Positions 1-15,000 of a stretch of 64,000 bases of DNA are shown here, one piece after another. The notes beneath the pieces are model-generated. The model was not told the DNA's origin. It worked only from the letters and a program-made list of their open reading frames with translations, and did no database searches. Origin of the DNA: Anisus vortex (taxonomy: Eukaryota; Mollusca; Gastropoda; Planorbidae); the NCBI GenBank assembly GCA_949126835.1, contig OX421500.1:32842141-32906140 (forward strand), given 5' to 3'. The position numbers and the translations under genes were made by a program. Each line of letters opens with the position of its first letter. Position 1 is the stretch's first letter.

Positions 1-7
1 TCAATAT
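1..7 (-). CDS. Unit A exon 42: 5' edge of next EGF exon, cut by window
   Basis: The first seven bases match the start (DID) of the unit B exon at 35327-35449, followed by the CCAG acceptor. The rest of the exon lies outside the window. Confidence 0.7.
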
Positions 8-3000
8 CTGGAGAAATATTTTAACAATAAATGTATACACTCACTTATAAGAAATATCTATATTATTGGTTTATTATCTTTATAACTTCATAAAAGAGTT
101 ATGTAATAATTTAAGTATAACAAAGTTATACCAAGTTTATGAGTGGAAATTTGTAAAATATATTTGCTGAAAATACTTGGATAGAACTAAACTGTTAGGG
201 AATATTTTATCAATAGCAGTTAAATTATGTCAAATTTATGAAAAACATAGTGTTCTAAAAATTGTTTTTTTATTATGCATGTTTCAAAGAGAACCTTACC
301 ATCACAGGAATAATTTTGTGCATTATATGTAAATCCTTGGAAGCAAACACAGCTGTAGCTCCCAATAGAATTAATACAAGATTGTTGACATTTATTTAAT
401 GTAGGACTTGAGCATTCATCAATGTCTAAAGAAAAGAAATTCAAAAGCTTCTTTGAACAGCTTAAATCAAGACATTAAAAAATATTTTTTTTTAAATTTT
501 TATTTTAAAAAACTTGAGACAAAATATTTTAATAAAATGTGTTATCTAATAACTATGGTTATATGTTCTTATTCCTTACGTTTTATAACTTAAAGCAAGT
601 AAACGTTTTTCTTTCTCCCTAGGCCTAGGCCTATATTTTTTAAAATTTTTTATCATACAATTGTTTACTGACCCACACAGGAAGTACCACTCTGAATAAA
701 TCCTGTTTTACAAATACAAGAGTCAGGACCAAGGCGATTCTCACACTGTTGGTTCTCGTTACATTTTATTTCTCCATTGGTACATTGATTAACATCAACT
801 TCACAAAGAGTTCCTATCCATGGAGAAAACAAATGGAAAATTGTAAATTTTAATAAACCATTTTATTTTTTTAAAGCTCTATGTTAAATTTAGCAATCAA
901 ATAGTAAGCTATTGTTAAGATGTTTTACCTGTATAACCTGGTTGACAAATACATCCTCTAACATTGTCACACATTGAAGCTCCAGAGGAACATGAACAAG
1001 ATTTGGAACAATTAATACCCCAAGTTGTTCCACTACAATCTGTATAACATATTTAAAGATTAGAAAAATACATGTATTTACTATAAAATATAAATGATAT
1101 TAATGTAACCAGTAGGGTTAAAGTCTTAAGTGCAACTGCTGGATAAGTTTGTTTATTATGTTTACCTTTACACGTAAGTTGGCAGCAGTGTTAATGTTGA
1201 GCTGTTTTAAGTTTAAATTCTAGGTTGTCTTAGGCTTCGTTTTCTATTGATGCTCTATAAATGGGGATGGATTTTTGTTTTACTAGAGAGAGTGAGGCTG
1301 CTGTCTGATTTACTGTGGGTTGGTGGCCAAAGGAGTTAAGTGTGAAAGTAAAGAGAATATCTTGCTGGTTGGAAGGGCAGTGTTGTTGTGGTTGGTATTT
1401 TTTGTCATGGATATTTTCTTGTGCTTTGAATAAAATGTATATAGCTATTACCTGTAAATCTCTTTTCTCTTTTTATGTGGTAAGATAGTTTACTTATTTT
1501 TATTATTTATTATGAGTAGTTATTAGACCATTATTCATTAGACTTAAATCATCTTCGGAAGATCTAAGATTGCGTAAACCTGGGATACCTTCCTTCTAAT
1601 AGGACCTAGACCCAACATTAAAAATAATTTTTAGTGTTTTGAATTTACTTAATTAATGTCACTGTATAAATCAAGTTTTATTTCAAATACTTTCTGCTAT
1701 TGTAACACTTTTTGTCCTTTTTATTTTCATTAATACATCAGTCTGTTTTTCTTACCAATACAAGTACGTCCATCATTGTCTAACTTTGATCCTGGTGGAC
1801 AAGAGCAACTGTATCCAGGCTCATGATTAACACAACCAGACTTATAACTGCACAAGTTCAATGAAGCTACTTCACATTCATTGATATCTGTGATGACATA
1901 AAAGTAAATAGTTACTTGTGTTATATATACTGTGTATTGTGAGATACTTTGTATACAAATGAGAATGGTAATGTAAACATCAACAATACCTTGACACAAT
2001 TCATTGTTAACAAGTCTGTAGCCTTCTCTACAGAAACAATAAGCCTTGTTCTGTTGTAGATCTACTGAACATCCATCTGAGCAATTGAGATTCTCAAAAT
2101 CTTTACAAACATCTTTCACTATAATAGACACATTGGAAAAAATATTTGCCATATTATATTTGTATTAAAGACTATAAACACATTTTATTTGTTTATCTTA
2201 ATTCATTAACATATTTTATTCTAACAACACAAGGGATACAAAAAACGACTTTAGTATTGGTAAAATACATCTGTAGTAGATAATACTTAACATAGTATTT
2301 ATTATATTACATATGAATTTCTGAGTGAGCTAAATTAATGGCACAAAACTGTTGATATTACCTTGTTTACATGCAGCTCTATCATCCTTTAATTTATAGC
2401 CATATTTACAGTCACAATTAAACTTTCCTGGCACATTGACACATATTTGTTGACAATTGAGATCACCAGTGTAACACTCATCAATATCTGTGTAACAAGA
2501 ATTTTATTTCTTGTTTTATTTAGGAATTTCTGACATCATTTTCATTACAATCATTATAGAAATTTAAAAGACTAGAATATTACTCATAATTTATTTAAAC
2601 AAATTTTGATTCTAATGTAACTCTATACTTTTGTCTCACTGAGACTACATACTTTTATCATTTGAAACAAATTAATATTTTTATCATTTGGACATTTCAT
2701 ACTTTTGTTAATTCAAACTTCTTACATTTGTATTAATTAAGACTTGTAATTTGGATACTTTATGCTTGTGTAGCTTCATACTTATCTAATATGCAATACT
2801 TTATCCTTACAATCTCTTAATTCCAACTACCAACACACACACACATTATCTCCTAGATAAAGTTTCACTTTAAGAGATTTGATAAAACTTTACTAATCCT
2901 TGTGGACATTTATTGATGATTTAGGAAAGAACATTCAAAAGAACCTGATCTCTACTACTAGTACATCATATAGTTATGATAAAGCTAGTTGAGGGTACTC

Positions 3001-6000
3001 ACCATCACATTCTTTGGTTGCTGTATTCCTGGTATAACCAGATTTACAGTCACACACATAACTGCCTATGTTATTGACACATTCTTCTTTAGTGGTGCAG
3101 GTTTGTGAAGTTTGGTCCTCACACTCATTAATATCTACAAATAGAAACGTTTATTATGTTTAAAATATGAACTATCATTGATAAGCACATTAATATATTT
3201 ATTAGAAAAGAAATGCTTTGTAAGCATATTTTGCTATTGAAATAACAAAATCAACCAATGAAAACATGAACAAAATTATAAACAATCTCTGTGGTCTACA
3301 AGGAAATATTTATAATTTACAAACATCTCACCATTAGTAAAATCATTAAATTTAGAAACAGTTCAACAATACAAGTTATATTACAGATAATTATCAAATT
3401 TTAATTTGAAAAAATACTTGGTAAAACATAGTAATTAAACTGTTTCAATATTCCCCATGCAAAGACTAATATTTTGAATATTCCTGTAAAATTGAATTGT
3501 CATTCAATAAGCTGTTTAAATTAGTCAATAAAACCAACAATTAAACATCAAATAAAACTTATTAAAATGCTACTCAATGTGCATAAAACTCCACAATAAT
3601 AGGTCAATTCACAATGCTCAGTTTGAATTATAATTCCAATGTACAGTGACCGTTTTGGCAATTAAACAAGGCATGTAATTCATGTTACAAACATGAACAA
3701 ATTCAGACATTGCACATGTTCCCATGGGAGTTATAGAATGGTGATGGGGGAGGGTTTAACCACACCCGAATATATTAATAGCTCAGTATTAATTTGATAC
3801 TGAATTTATGTTGGATTCAATATTCTCCAGTGACTACTAAAAGCAATGGACTAGTCCTTACCTTGACACGTCTTATTTCTAAAATATCCTTTAGGGCAAT
3901 CACATGAATAGCTCCCCAGGTTGTTCACACAAATCTCTCCAGTTTTACAGCTGTCCAGTCTTGCTGTGCACTCATCAATATCTGTGTTACAGTTTATGCC
4001 TGTCCAGCCAATATCACAAATACAGCCTCTGACAGAATCACATGTACCATGTCCACTACACTGACAGGATTTACTGCATTCAACTCCATAGAAAGATGTT
4101 TCACAAGCTGGACACAATGGACAAGTATAACATGAGTTTTGTAGAGATTTTAATGAAACATATACTTAGTTATTTAAAGCTTTTAAGAAATAATGTTCCT
4201 AGTTATGTATAGTTTCCATATTAACATGAACAAGAAAACAAACAAAACCAATAACAAACCTGTGCATGAAATTTTGTCATTTGCAAGTTTAAATCCAGGG
4301 TAACATGAACAAACAAATTTCCCTACAGTATCTGTGCAAACATGACTACAAGGTTTCTTAACAAGACTGCATTCATCAATATCTAAGATAGAATAATATA
4401 TTTATAAAGAAATATAAGCATGTTAATAAAAATACAAATGAACAAAATAATTTGAAGCACCCAGTGGCGTATCTAGAGTAAACGTCACCCGGGGAGGTCC
4501 TTTCAAATGTCACCCCAGTAACCCCACACGACCCTATGCTGAATGGTTAGGTGTAGCTAAATTTTCATATATACTCTACCTCTAGGCTCTACTTTACTCT
4601 ACTGACTACATATATGATCCAAGACAAAATCCGAATCCAATACCACAAAACAAATAGTTAAAATCCAAAGATTTTTAAAAATGCAACTGTTCACTTTCAG
4701 AACATCTAAATGCAAAACATGGCAATGCACAGACCAAAAGAATGTCTTTTGACACTATAGTCTTAGAAGGAATGTCTTCTTGTTTTCATTGTGGCAAATA
4801 GGTCAATGACATCGTCAAAATCTATTTGTCTTGTAAGCTAGTGTTCAATGGACAGAACAGACAGATCCGACAATCTCGACTGGCTCATGGTTGACCGGAG
4901 GTAATTTTTATAAGTTGAATAAATGATAAGTTATCTTGGAACCCTCATATAGATGAAGTAATTAAAAAATCAACAAAACATTAGGATTCATAAAAAGGAA
5001 CTTTTACAAATGTAATAAATAAATAAATATGATACTTATATAGCGCATATCCCGTTCCCGTTGGGAACAGTTCTATGCGCTGCTGTAAACATAGTGCTGC
5101 CTGCTGGCGCAAATAGGTTTACAGGCCCAAAACTCCTGCAGGGTGACAGGGATCCGCCAGAGGCAGGGATAGAACCCGCGACCTGTCCGATGGTTTTTGG
5201 TTGACAGTCCGGTGTGCTAGCCGCTAGACCAGCCGGCCTCACAATGAAAAAAGTCTGAATAATAAGAATATAAAACTAAAATGCTATCTCATATTAGTTA
5301 GGCCTATACTAGAATATGCAGGAACTGTATGGGACCCATCAACTAAAGAAAACATACAAAAATTAGAACAAATTAAAAAAAGAGCTGCAAGGTTCATAAC
5401 TAGTGAATATTCCCAATTGACAAGAGTAACACCATTCATTAGTCAAATCACTAAACCTAGAAACACTAGAGGACAGAAGAGCAAAGAGTAAAGTAGTAAT
5501 AATACATAAGGCATTAAACTCTTATTTAGAAATACAACCCAATAACAACCTGTTGCAAAGCTCAGATAAACATAAAGACAAAAACACTTTCCTTATCCCC
5601 TATGCGAGAACAAATGCATATGAGTACTCATTCTTCCCGAGTGGCATTCGGGCATGGAATGGGTTGCCTGAACAAACCAGGAAAACCAGTAACTTATCAT
5701 TTAAAACATTTATAAAAATGCAAGACTACACTCAGACCACGGATGAGCGTAGGACGTAATAATCTTCTCTATAGAAGGAGTATCTGTAATGATAGATAAG
5801 ATAAGAAGATAACTGTGGTATCTGGTGAAAGAAACTTCTTGCGCCTCAAACTAATCAAGAATTACTTGAGGTCAACAATTCACGAAGATAGATTGAACAA
5901 CTTGGCAATTCTAGCTATTGAGCGTGACCTATGTGGAAAACAGAATTTCTATGATATACTGTATTCGCTACACGCAAAGCTCGTAAAGTAAAGTTTTTTA

Positions 6001-9000
6001 TCGTGATTTTGTACTTGGTAAAGAATTTATAAAATGCAAAGACAAATTTATTTTCCATTACAAAATCTTAATTTTCATTTATTATCCTTCTCCCTACCCA
6101 GACTGGGCCCAGTGCAATCCGTTTCGCATAGGCCCGGCAATTGCTAGGACCGGCCCTGGTGTCACCCTCCATATGCTGTCACCCGGGGCGGTCCACCCCC
6201 TCGCCCCCCCCCCCCTTCCATAGCTACACCACTGGAAGACCCTAATTTATAGTGTTAAAACAAAATTGATTTGTTTTAAGTTGTAGCTAGGAATGTATGC
6301 AGTAGTAATAAATAAATTCAAGTTTACTTTTACAAGAAGTGCCATCCTTATCAAGTGTATACCCAACCAAACAATCACATCGTGCAGCTCCAGATTCAAC
6401 AAAACATAGTTGTGAACAATTTTTAGCATTACAGAGGTATTCATTTGTTCTATCTGTATTTTAATAAAATTTCAGAATGTTATCAAATGTCAATAAATGG
6501 CCAAAAAAAGAAGTACCAGAAAAAATAACAAATCAATACTATAATGAAGGTTTCAATATAAAAGCAAAGTGAAAATCAACAACCTACCATCATTTAAAAA
6601 ACGTACAAAGTGCAAACTTAAAAACAAAATTAAAATGTAATTATCGTCATGGTACGAGAGTCTATAATTTCTAAGATAAGAATCTGTTTTCTAATTATAT
6701 TAAGGGACTAAATCTATTTGAACTTTTAAAACGTTATATTATTAGACAAGCTATATATTTTGCATAACTTAGAAAATATAAAAATTTCCTCAACTGAAGT
6801 ACTATATATTGAATACTTTTTTAAAGAAAAGAAGATTTAAATAATGAAAGATTTATCATAAGGATAATCTAATTCTAACTTACTCTTTTCACAAATAACA
6901 TTGACTAAATAGTATCCAGTAAAGCAGTTACAGGAGTAACTTCCTTGCAAATTTTGACAAACTTGTAAGCAATCATCTGTGTTTTCTTCACATTCATTGA
7001 TATCTGTTATGATAAACATTCATTTATTTAGCCATGTGCCAACATGAAGGCCTGTACTTCATTTTATTCCATTAAAGTGCAAAAACATTAGTATTAGAGA
7101 ATGATTTTAAGGAAGGAAATATGTCTCTCTCTACCTTCACAAGTGTTACTGTTGAGTGAATTTTTTCTGTACCCACTGTAACAGCCACAATAAAAAGCTC
7201 CAACAGTGTTGATACAGTTCTGTTCACAATTATGATTTCTGTCACATTCATTTATATCTAAAAAAAATATAGAATATCACATGACAAACAAAAACTGAAA
7301 AATCATCAAAACCCAAGTAATTATTAAAAAAATTAAATGTAATAAATTCTAATTATTTGTGTATACATTGTGGGTATTTACTTCTGGAGTCATCTATATG
7401 AAAATAAAACATAAGAAATGAACAATAGTATTCTTTACAAATGAGAACACCCAAAAAAGTCTGAAAAACTAGGTAGACGCATCTAGGTTTCGCTATTACC
7501 ATTTAACAGTTACTAAAAGTATTGCCTTGAAAAAATAACTTAAAAAGAGGCAAAATTGAATACACAAATCAACAGTTACTTGCCTATACATTTGTTTTCT
7601 TGGACTTCAAAACCAACAGGACATGGGCCACAGACATGACCAGTTGTATTTCTCCCTTGTTGTTCTGGTGTAAGGTCAGTACAATTTTGACCTAAAGCAC
7701 ATGGCTTAGTACTACAAGCATTGTAGTCCTCACCACAGTGATCTCCTAAACATTTTCAAAAAAAAAAAAAAAAAAAAGTTTCCTTTATCTTAAAACACAA
7801 AAATACAATTAAAAACACAGAATGGCAGAGATAAAAACAATTTTTATTTATTTGACTAGCAAGGACTGATTTATTTTATCTTATATCAAATAGCCACTAT
7901 TTTTTTATACAGAAGATTATTGCATCATATGATTATCCACCATTTGAGTCTAACCTTTTATTTTATTAGGGTTTCAATTAATGCATAGTTTTGGTTTTCT
8001 TTTTTTTTTCAGGTAACCCATTCCCGATGTCATTAAAAAAAATACAAATATGCATGTGTTTAAGGCCTAATTGAGTAGACAATTTCCACTGAGTACTGTG
8101 TCCAAGTTTTAGGACATACTATTTGCAGAATCTGAATAAGAACCAAGAAATGGTAGAAACTTCAGAGTTTAGCTATCATACACAAATTATTCCAATCATT
8201 CACCTTTACCCTCCCAACCCCCACCCATATGCCATTTTACCTTTACTTAAAACAAAAGCAGTAGCAATATTGAAGAATGATCTAGTCTGGATTATGTAAA
8301 TAAAGGTTTTTAATTTATTGAAACAATTGTTTTTTGTTTTATATTTGTAACTATTTGTGTTTGTACTTTTTTTCCATGGCAAATAGTTCCGAAAAAACGA
8401 GGTATTCAGCCAAGTCAAAGGTAATTTCTGGTTAGGCCCAATGTTTATTCTAGCATATGAAATAAAAATTATACTTCACCTGTATAAGCGGGGTAACAAG
8501 CACAACCATAAACTACAAAGGTTCCAGTAGTTTCAAGTGTTTTAGTTTTATCACAAATTCCATGATTATTGCAGTTTGGGCAAGTTGCAGTAGATATTGT
8601 CACCAAATTGGATTGCCCTCCTTTGTCATCAATAGCTTGAACCCTAGGAGTAAATATTTGAAATTATAAACATTCCTATTGTTCAAATATATAAAATAAA
8701 ATTTATTATGTATGGTAGTCCTTCTATAGTTTGCTAAAGAGAATGAACCTATACATCTTGATAGCTAATTTTTGAAATACAGACAATTTTAATGACTATG
8801 AGATTTTTCCAAGTCAAATAATTTCCTAGGCTATTAACTCCACAATTTCCAAAAGATTGTGTAAATCTGAAACAAACAAATTATTTTTGTTCCTTTTGTT
8901 TAAACTACAAAAATTACCTTCTAACAAAAACAAAAGTTAATTTAAATAAATTATTTAAAAAAATAGACTACAAGTAAAACTTTGACACCTTCCATCCAGT

Positions 9001-12000
9001 AGATGATGTTGTTGTTTAGGAATATAAAAAAACTTTTAATTCTGAATGACTATAATATGCATTAAAAGCACTCACTGAATGACATTATTTTCACCATTTG
9101 GGTGATACTTAATAGTTCCATTACTGGATACACTGAGACCATTGACATCATTCACTAATATATAAGTAACTTTGTCTTCATCTGCATCTCTGGCTTCAAC
9201 TTTGATGATGTTTTCTTGATCTGCAAAAACTTCCCACTGGCTTTCATTGTTTAATGTGTGATTTATGTTTAAGACAGGTAATCTGTTATCTGAAAAGAAA
9301 AGGTAGGATGTTTGATAAACTTTTAATGATAACAAAATGACATTATCAAATCATTTTTTCAAGCTACAAGACAATATTAAAATAATATTTGATGACTATA
9401 AGAAATATATTGAGACTACTTACTTAGGGATGCAACAGCTGCATTTGACTCTTTCTTAGTGTTGTTGGTATTTTTGGCAAACTCATCATCTTCAGTTGCA
9501 AGATAGTCAAAGATACAAGCATCATTGTTAGATCCACATTTTACCTCGGCTGCAGCAAGGCTCTCATTTTTTACTTCTTCAAGGAACAAGGGGATGAAAT
9601 CAGGGTGGTGATATGTGGCAGGGCTTTCCCCTTGACTGTACGTAAATATGGAATTGCTGTCATCTACTTCCCCTAGAAAAAGTAATATATTGGGTTATTT
9701 ATAATATCACATAATTTTAGAGATACTTTTAAATGAGATCAAACTTTTAATGAGAGATTGAGGGTAACAAGAATTGCTTACATAGCTTGCCAAAATTAAA
9801 AAATATTTTCCTTTCTGTATCAGTCTGATTGGGAGTCAAGACAGTTCCATTGGGTAGCACAAAGTCATTGTTAGGATTTCCATCAAAGTTTCCCATCAGC
9901 CCTTTTGTTTTTCCTTGCAACTTATTGTCAGCTTGGACTGTTATTTCAAGACTTTTTAAACCAACATAAATCTTCAAGGTTATACCTACAGGAAATAGAA
10001 ATAATGCACATATTTTTTTATATATACCAATCTAATTGACATGTTATTAGTGGTCAACATTAGTCAATTAGGTGTGCAAGAATAATTACCAGTTGTGAAT
10101 GATGCAACTAATTTTGTTTTACTACCACTGTCTTCTCTTGAAATGGTAAAATTTGATAGTTGCTGCTGAAAATCAGTAGATCCATAGAAATCCTTTGTAT
10201 AGTCTATTTTATCAGCATAAATACTCATTGCTGCAAAGTATAGAAGTTAATTTAAATGCAATCTATGATGTAATAATATATATAAAAAAAACATTCTGGT
10301 AAAAGTATATTAAAAAAAAAACCATAAAAATTTGCTAATTAATGCAGGGAAAATTCAAGTATCGAATTTGGGTAAGGGTAGTTTTGAAAATTTAATTGTA
10401 AGTTGAAATGTTCCCATTTTTTCGTAGTATATGTATTTTTTTTTAATTTTCCTATGGATATTCCCTATAGTACAGTACACATTATGTATGATTATATACA
10501 GGACAGCTTCTATAGCTTATAAAATATTTTTATGTTACTACCGTTCTTCTTCTGAACTATACAAATGAGATTTAAAACCTATTCTTACAAGTTTTATTCA
10601 GAGAAAGTTCAACTTGTAATCTGGACTCATTAGCTTCATTAGCTGCAAAAGCCACAAATACAGTTGCATTTGTTATTTTTCCATCTGAAGTCTCTGCACG
10701 ATCAGTTCTTGCCTTTTTAATATACAAAACTTTATTATTAGCAACAGTGAAATGATAATGAAAAAATTGGGCAACCCATATCTACACAACAAAATCAACT
10801 CTAAGAAATCCAAAATTTACAGTAATTCAAAACACAAGACATAATATATACTTTAATGAAATAAAAAAAAGTTTCAGAAGGAATGAGAAACTTGCCTGCA
10901 GCATAAAATTTTTGTCCGAAACAAACAACATTATAAATTCTGCCCATCCGTTAAGTGTAAACAGTTTGTCATCCAACGTAGTAATGTGAGGGTCACCAAA
11001 GGAGGAAGCTGTAATTTTATTGTACAATATATTAAACTAAAAAAATGATAATAGGAATGATTAACTATAAGAACTTTTGTGGTTATATCTGAAGGTGTTT
11101 TATATTCCTGCTTTTTGTTATAACACTGCTTTAACTAAACAAAGTATATTAAAGTAAATTCTAGTTTGTATTATTCAATTTGAATCTATTTGAGAGATAA
11201 ATTAAATGAATCTTACCAGAGACAAATGTAGAACTTAAACTGCATTTTGTGTCAGGTCTTACATAATTATAGAGATCACAAAACTCTGATTCCTCACAGC
11301 ACCATCTCTTAGGTAAAATATCATTCTCTAATGAATTATGCCTATTTTCATTGAAGGGATTTACTGTCAAGATATGTCCAGAATCAGGAGTGCCAGTTAT
11401 ATAGTAAGATTCCCTGGCTGCCTTTTGAGCATCTTCCCATTTATTACCTTCAGATTTTTTATACTGGTAACAGCAAAGCTAAGATGAAAATCAACAACAC
11501 ATAGCAGAAACCATTAGACGTAGCACACACATAAAACTAATATTTTTTTAGTTTCTAGATTTTTGCTTGTTTTATTCATAAAAATTAAAGAAAATGTTAA
11601 GAAGAATATAAGTCATTCATTAATGTCCAAGATATTAATTAGCTGCTTCAGATTTTTTTTACTCAATCTAGTAAATAATTTTATGTTCAATTATTCCTTT
11701 TAATGAATAAATATATAAATTATATACATTTATTTATTATTATACATATTAGATCTCTACATGAAATGGATCGGCGCCAACAACAACATGACATTAACGC
11801 TGTTTCAAACAAATTTTCAATATCTTACTTTATTTAGACTGTTTCCTGGGAGTTGTCGTCTTTTATAAATAGAAGATATAGCATAGCAGTAAATGTTGTC
11901 ATTTCTTCTCTTCTCCACAAGTGTCCAATAATAATCCAGTCTTTCCAAACTACAAGGACACTGTAAGAGTGAGTTGCTATTACTCTGAAACTTTGAACTG

Positions 12001-15000
12001 GTAACAAGTGGCAAGTTGTTGTAGTAAAAGTTGACACATTTGTGGGCAGGATTATCCGCTTCACCAACAATATCAATATAAGTTCCTTGACGGCCTGACA
12101 AATATTAGGTTTCATAGAAAAAAATTAACAAGTGGTTTCAAATCAATGCAATAGCATTATTTAAAATAAAACTATACAAGTAAAAATAATTCTCACAAGT
12201 TAAAAAATAATGTACCTGCTGTTCCAATATCACTGCCAAGACTAATTGTTTTCCGTGAGTATGATAGCTTAAAATCTTTCAGCTTATTATCAGATAAATA
12301 TCCTACAAAAATAAATCTGTTTGGTACATATTCCCATTTCATTCCATCCTTTTGGTACATTGTTATTGCATAAGTACTTGTACCATTACTAGCAATGATG
12401 ACTTGAAAAGTATTTACTTCAGTCTGTAAAATACATCGTAAATTAAGCACACAGTGAAGTATTGTCTATATAGAACAATATTTCTATACTGACACAACTT
12501 AATTTATAGATGACAGAGCAGTTACAATCAATTTCACTTTGTAGTAAACAGTAAAAATGTAAAATATATATTTAAAAAAATAAATTTTCTATTAAAAATA
12601 AATATTATTGAATAAAATGTACCTCATTTCCACAAAATTGGCTTGTGTTTGTAGAATAATTGCTGTTCTTACAAGCCCATGAATACCAAGCAAAAGGCTT
12701 AGCTCTACTCCAAGTGACAACTAGTGCAGTAGTGGCATTAAATGTTTCAGTGCCAAACTTTAGGTATTCCCTGACCTGTTATGCAATTGAATAGTTTGAA
12801 GTTTTTTCATGGTTTATTAATGTCAAAAAATGATAATATTTTTAAAGACTAGGAAAAAAAAGCCGTTAACCCTTTTAGAACCTTTGTAGCCAAAATGCAT
12901 CACACCTCTTCATGCTTGTATGTAGCCCAATTGGTCTTCTTATCTTCTTTGCCATTATCAACTCCTAGTGGAGCATAGGCCATCAACAATCTCTTTCCAT
13001 GTCCTCCTGTCTCTGGCTATCTTCTCTAACTCCTTCCAAGTTCTCCCAATCCCCTGCACATCCTTTTCTACTTCCCTCCGCCAGATGTTCTTTGGTCTAC
13101 CTCTTCGTCTTGCACCCTGGGGATTCCATGAAAGAGCTTGTCTAATCAAATTTGTCGTTGGTTTCCTCAATGTGTGGCCTATCCATCTCCATCTCCTTTT
13201 TTGTATTTTTTGTTCTACTGGAATATCATTGAATATGTGCTATCCTTTCCCATACAGTTGCATTTGTAATTTTGTCATACCATTTGAGATCCATTATTCT
13301 ACGTAGGCAGCCATTCACAAAAGTTTGTAGTTTGTTCAAATCTCCCTTTGTTAATCTCCAACTTTCTGAGCCATATAGTAAGACAGATTTTACGTTAGAA
13401 TTAAAGATTCTTAATTTTGTTTCGGTTCTAATTTGTTTTGTTTTCCAGATATTTTTTAGCATAGCAAAGGCTCCTCTTGCTTTTTGTATCTTTGCTTTAA
13501 TATCTGTTCCAGATCCCCCTTCCTTGTCAACTATACTTCCTAGATATGTGAAGTTGTCTACTTCTTCCAGCACCTTTCCTCTTACTTCCACTGCATCAGT
13601 ACTTTTGGAGTTTATTCTCATTATCTTAGACTTGCTATAATTTATTTTAAGTCCTAGCTGTTGTGCCCAGGAATCTAGTATTGCAGTTTTTTCTTGCATT
13701 TGCTTATGACTTTGAGCTAATAGGGCTATGTCATCTGCAAAGTCTAGATCTTCAAGCTGTTTAAACAGGGTCCATTGGATTCCATTTTTTCTGTTTTCTG
13801 TAGTATTCTTCATGACCCAGTCTATTACTAGTAAAAAGAGGAATGGTGAAAGTAGACAGCCCTGTCAAACTCCTGACTCTATCTCAAACGCCTCTGTTAG
13901 TTTTCCATCATGAATGATTTGACATCTCATATTGTGATAGGTGTTTTTAATTAGGTCAGTTAGCTTTGGAGGAATACCATAGTGGCGCAACAGTTTCCAT
14001 AGATTTTCTCTGTCGACACTATCAAAGGCTTTTTCAAAATCTATGAAATTGATCATAGCATAGCTAGCATTCCATTCTGTGTATTGTTCAATGATAATAC
14101 GAAGAGCAGCTATTTGATCGAGACATGATTTGTTTTGTCTAAAGCCTGCTTGCTCGTCTCGTAGAAGACCATCAACTGCTTTCTTTATCCTTTCCAGTAT
14201 TATTCTACTTAAAACTTTTCCTGGAACTGATAGCAGCATAATCCCTCTATAGTTAGAGCAATCTGTAAGATCCCCTTTCTTTGGAAGCTTTACTAGATAT
14301 CCCTCTCTCCAGTCTTTTGGTAGTTCTCCTTTTTCCCATATGTTTCCAATAATGTTGTATAGTACGTTAGTTGATAACTCAATGTCTGCTTTAATTGCCT
14401 CTGCTGGTATTTCATCCGGTCCCGCAGCCTTTCCGTTCTTTAGCGTTTTTATTGCATTTTTTATTTCTCCTTTAGTAGGTCTATTACAGTCTATCTCTAG
14501 GTCTCTCTCAGCTGGTTGAATATCTGGGGTATTAAGGGGAGCGGGCCTGTTTAAGAGTTCTTTGAAATGTTCTACCCATCTCTTTTCCTGCTTTTCTGCA
14601 TTTGTTAGTCTATTGCCTTCTTTGTCTTTGATGGGTTTATTTTGTTGCTGGAATTTGCCTGCTAATTTCTTTGTTATACTGTACAACTCCTTTATGTTTC
14701 CTTTAGATGCTGCTGTTTCTGCCTCCGCTGCCAGGTTATTAATGTAATCATTTTTATATTTTTTAATGCTTCTTTTAACTTTCCTATTGGCTTCTGTATA
14801 GTTCTCTTTAGCATCTTTTTTCAAGGACCTGGTTCGGCTGTTCATCAAAACAACTTTCTTTTCTTTCCTTTGCTTAATTATTTTGAGAGTGTTGTCTGAA
14901 AGCCATGGTTTATTGGGGTGTGTTTTTATCCCTAGCACTTGCTTGCATGTTGTGTTCCATGCTTCCTTTATTGCTTCCCATTGTGTGTCTATGTCATCAT

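Larger units (their letters stand above)
4462..6234 (+). mobile_element. hAT-like DNA transposon relic with nested LINE and SINE
   Basis: The ends form inverted repeats: CAGTGGCGTATCTAGAG at the start and the reverse complement CAGTGGTGTAGCTATGG at the end. Flanks 4454-4461 and 6235-6242 look like a degenerate 8-bp duplication (gaagcacc/gaagaccc). Around 5823-5991, plus strand, lies a transposase C-terminus reading ERNFLRLKLIKNYLRST, the hAT dimerisation motif, ending at a stop. The middle is replaced by a LINE fragment that itself holds a SINE. The paralogous intron of unit B lacks the element, so it came after the duplication. Not active: most of the transposase is gone. Confidence 0.75.
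7258..9075. other. Introns around exons 28-29: nothing recognised
   Basis: Intervals 7258-7583, 7746-8479 and 8644-9075 are AT-rich. A poly-A run of about 18 sits at 7760, next to an exon. No terminal repeats or coding frames are supported. Confidence 0.45.

Noticed and set aside
5036..5242. Minus-strand open frame of 68 codons
   Set aside because: It is the SINE read through in its own orientation; SINEs do not code for protein.
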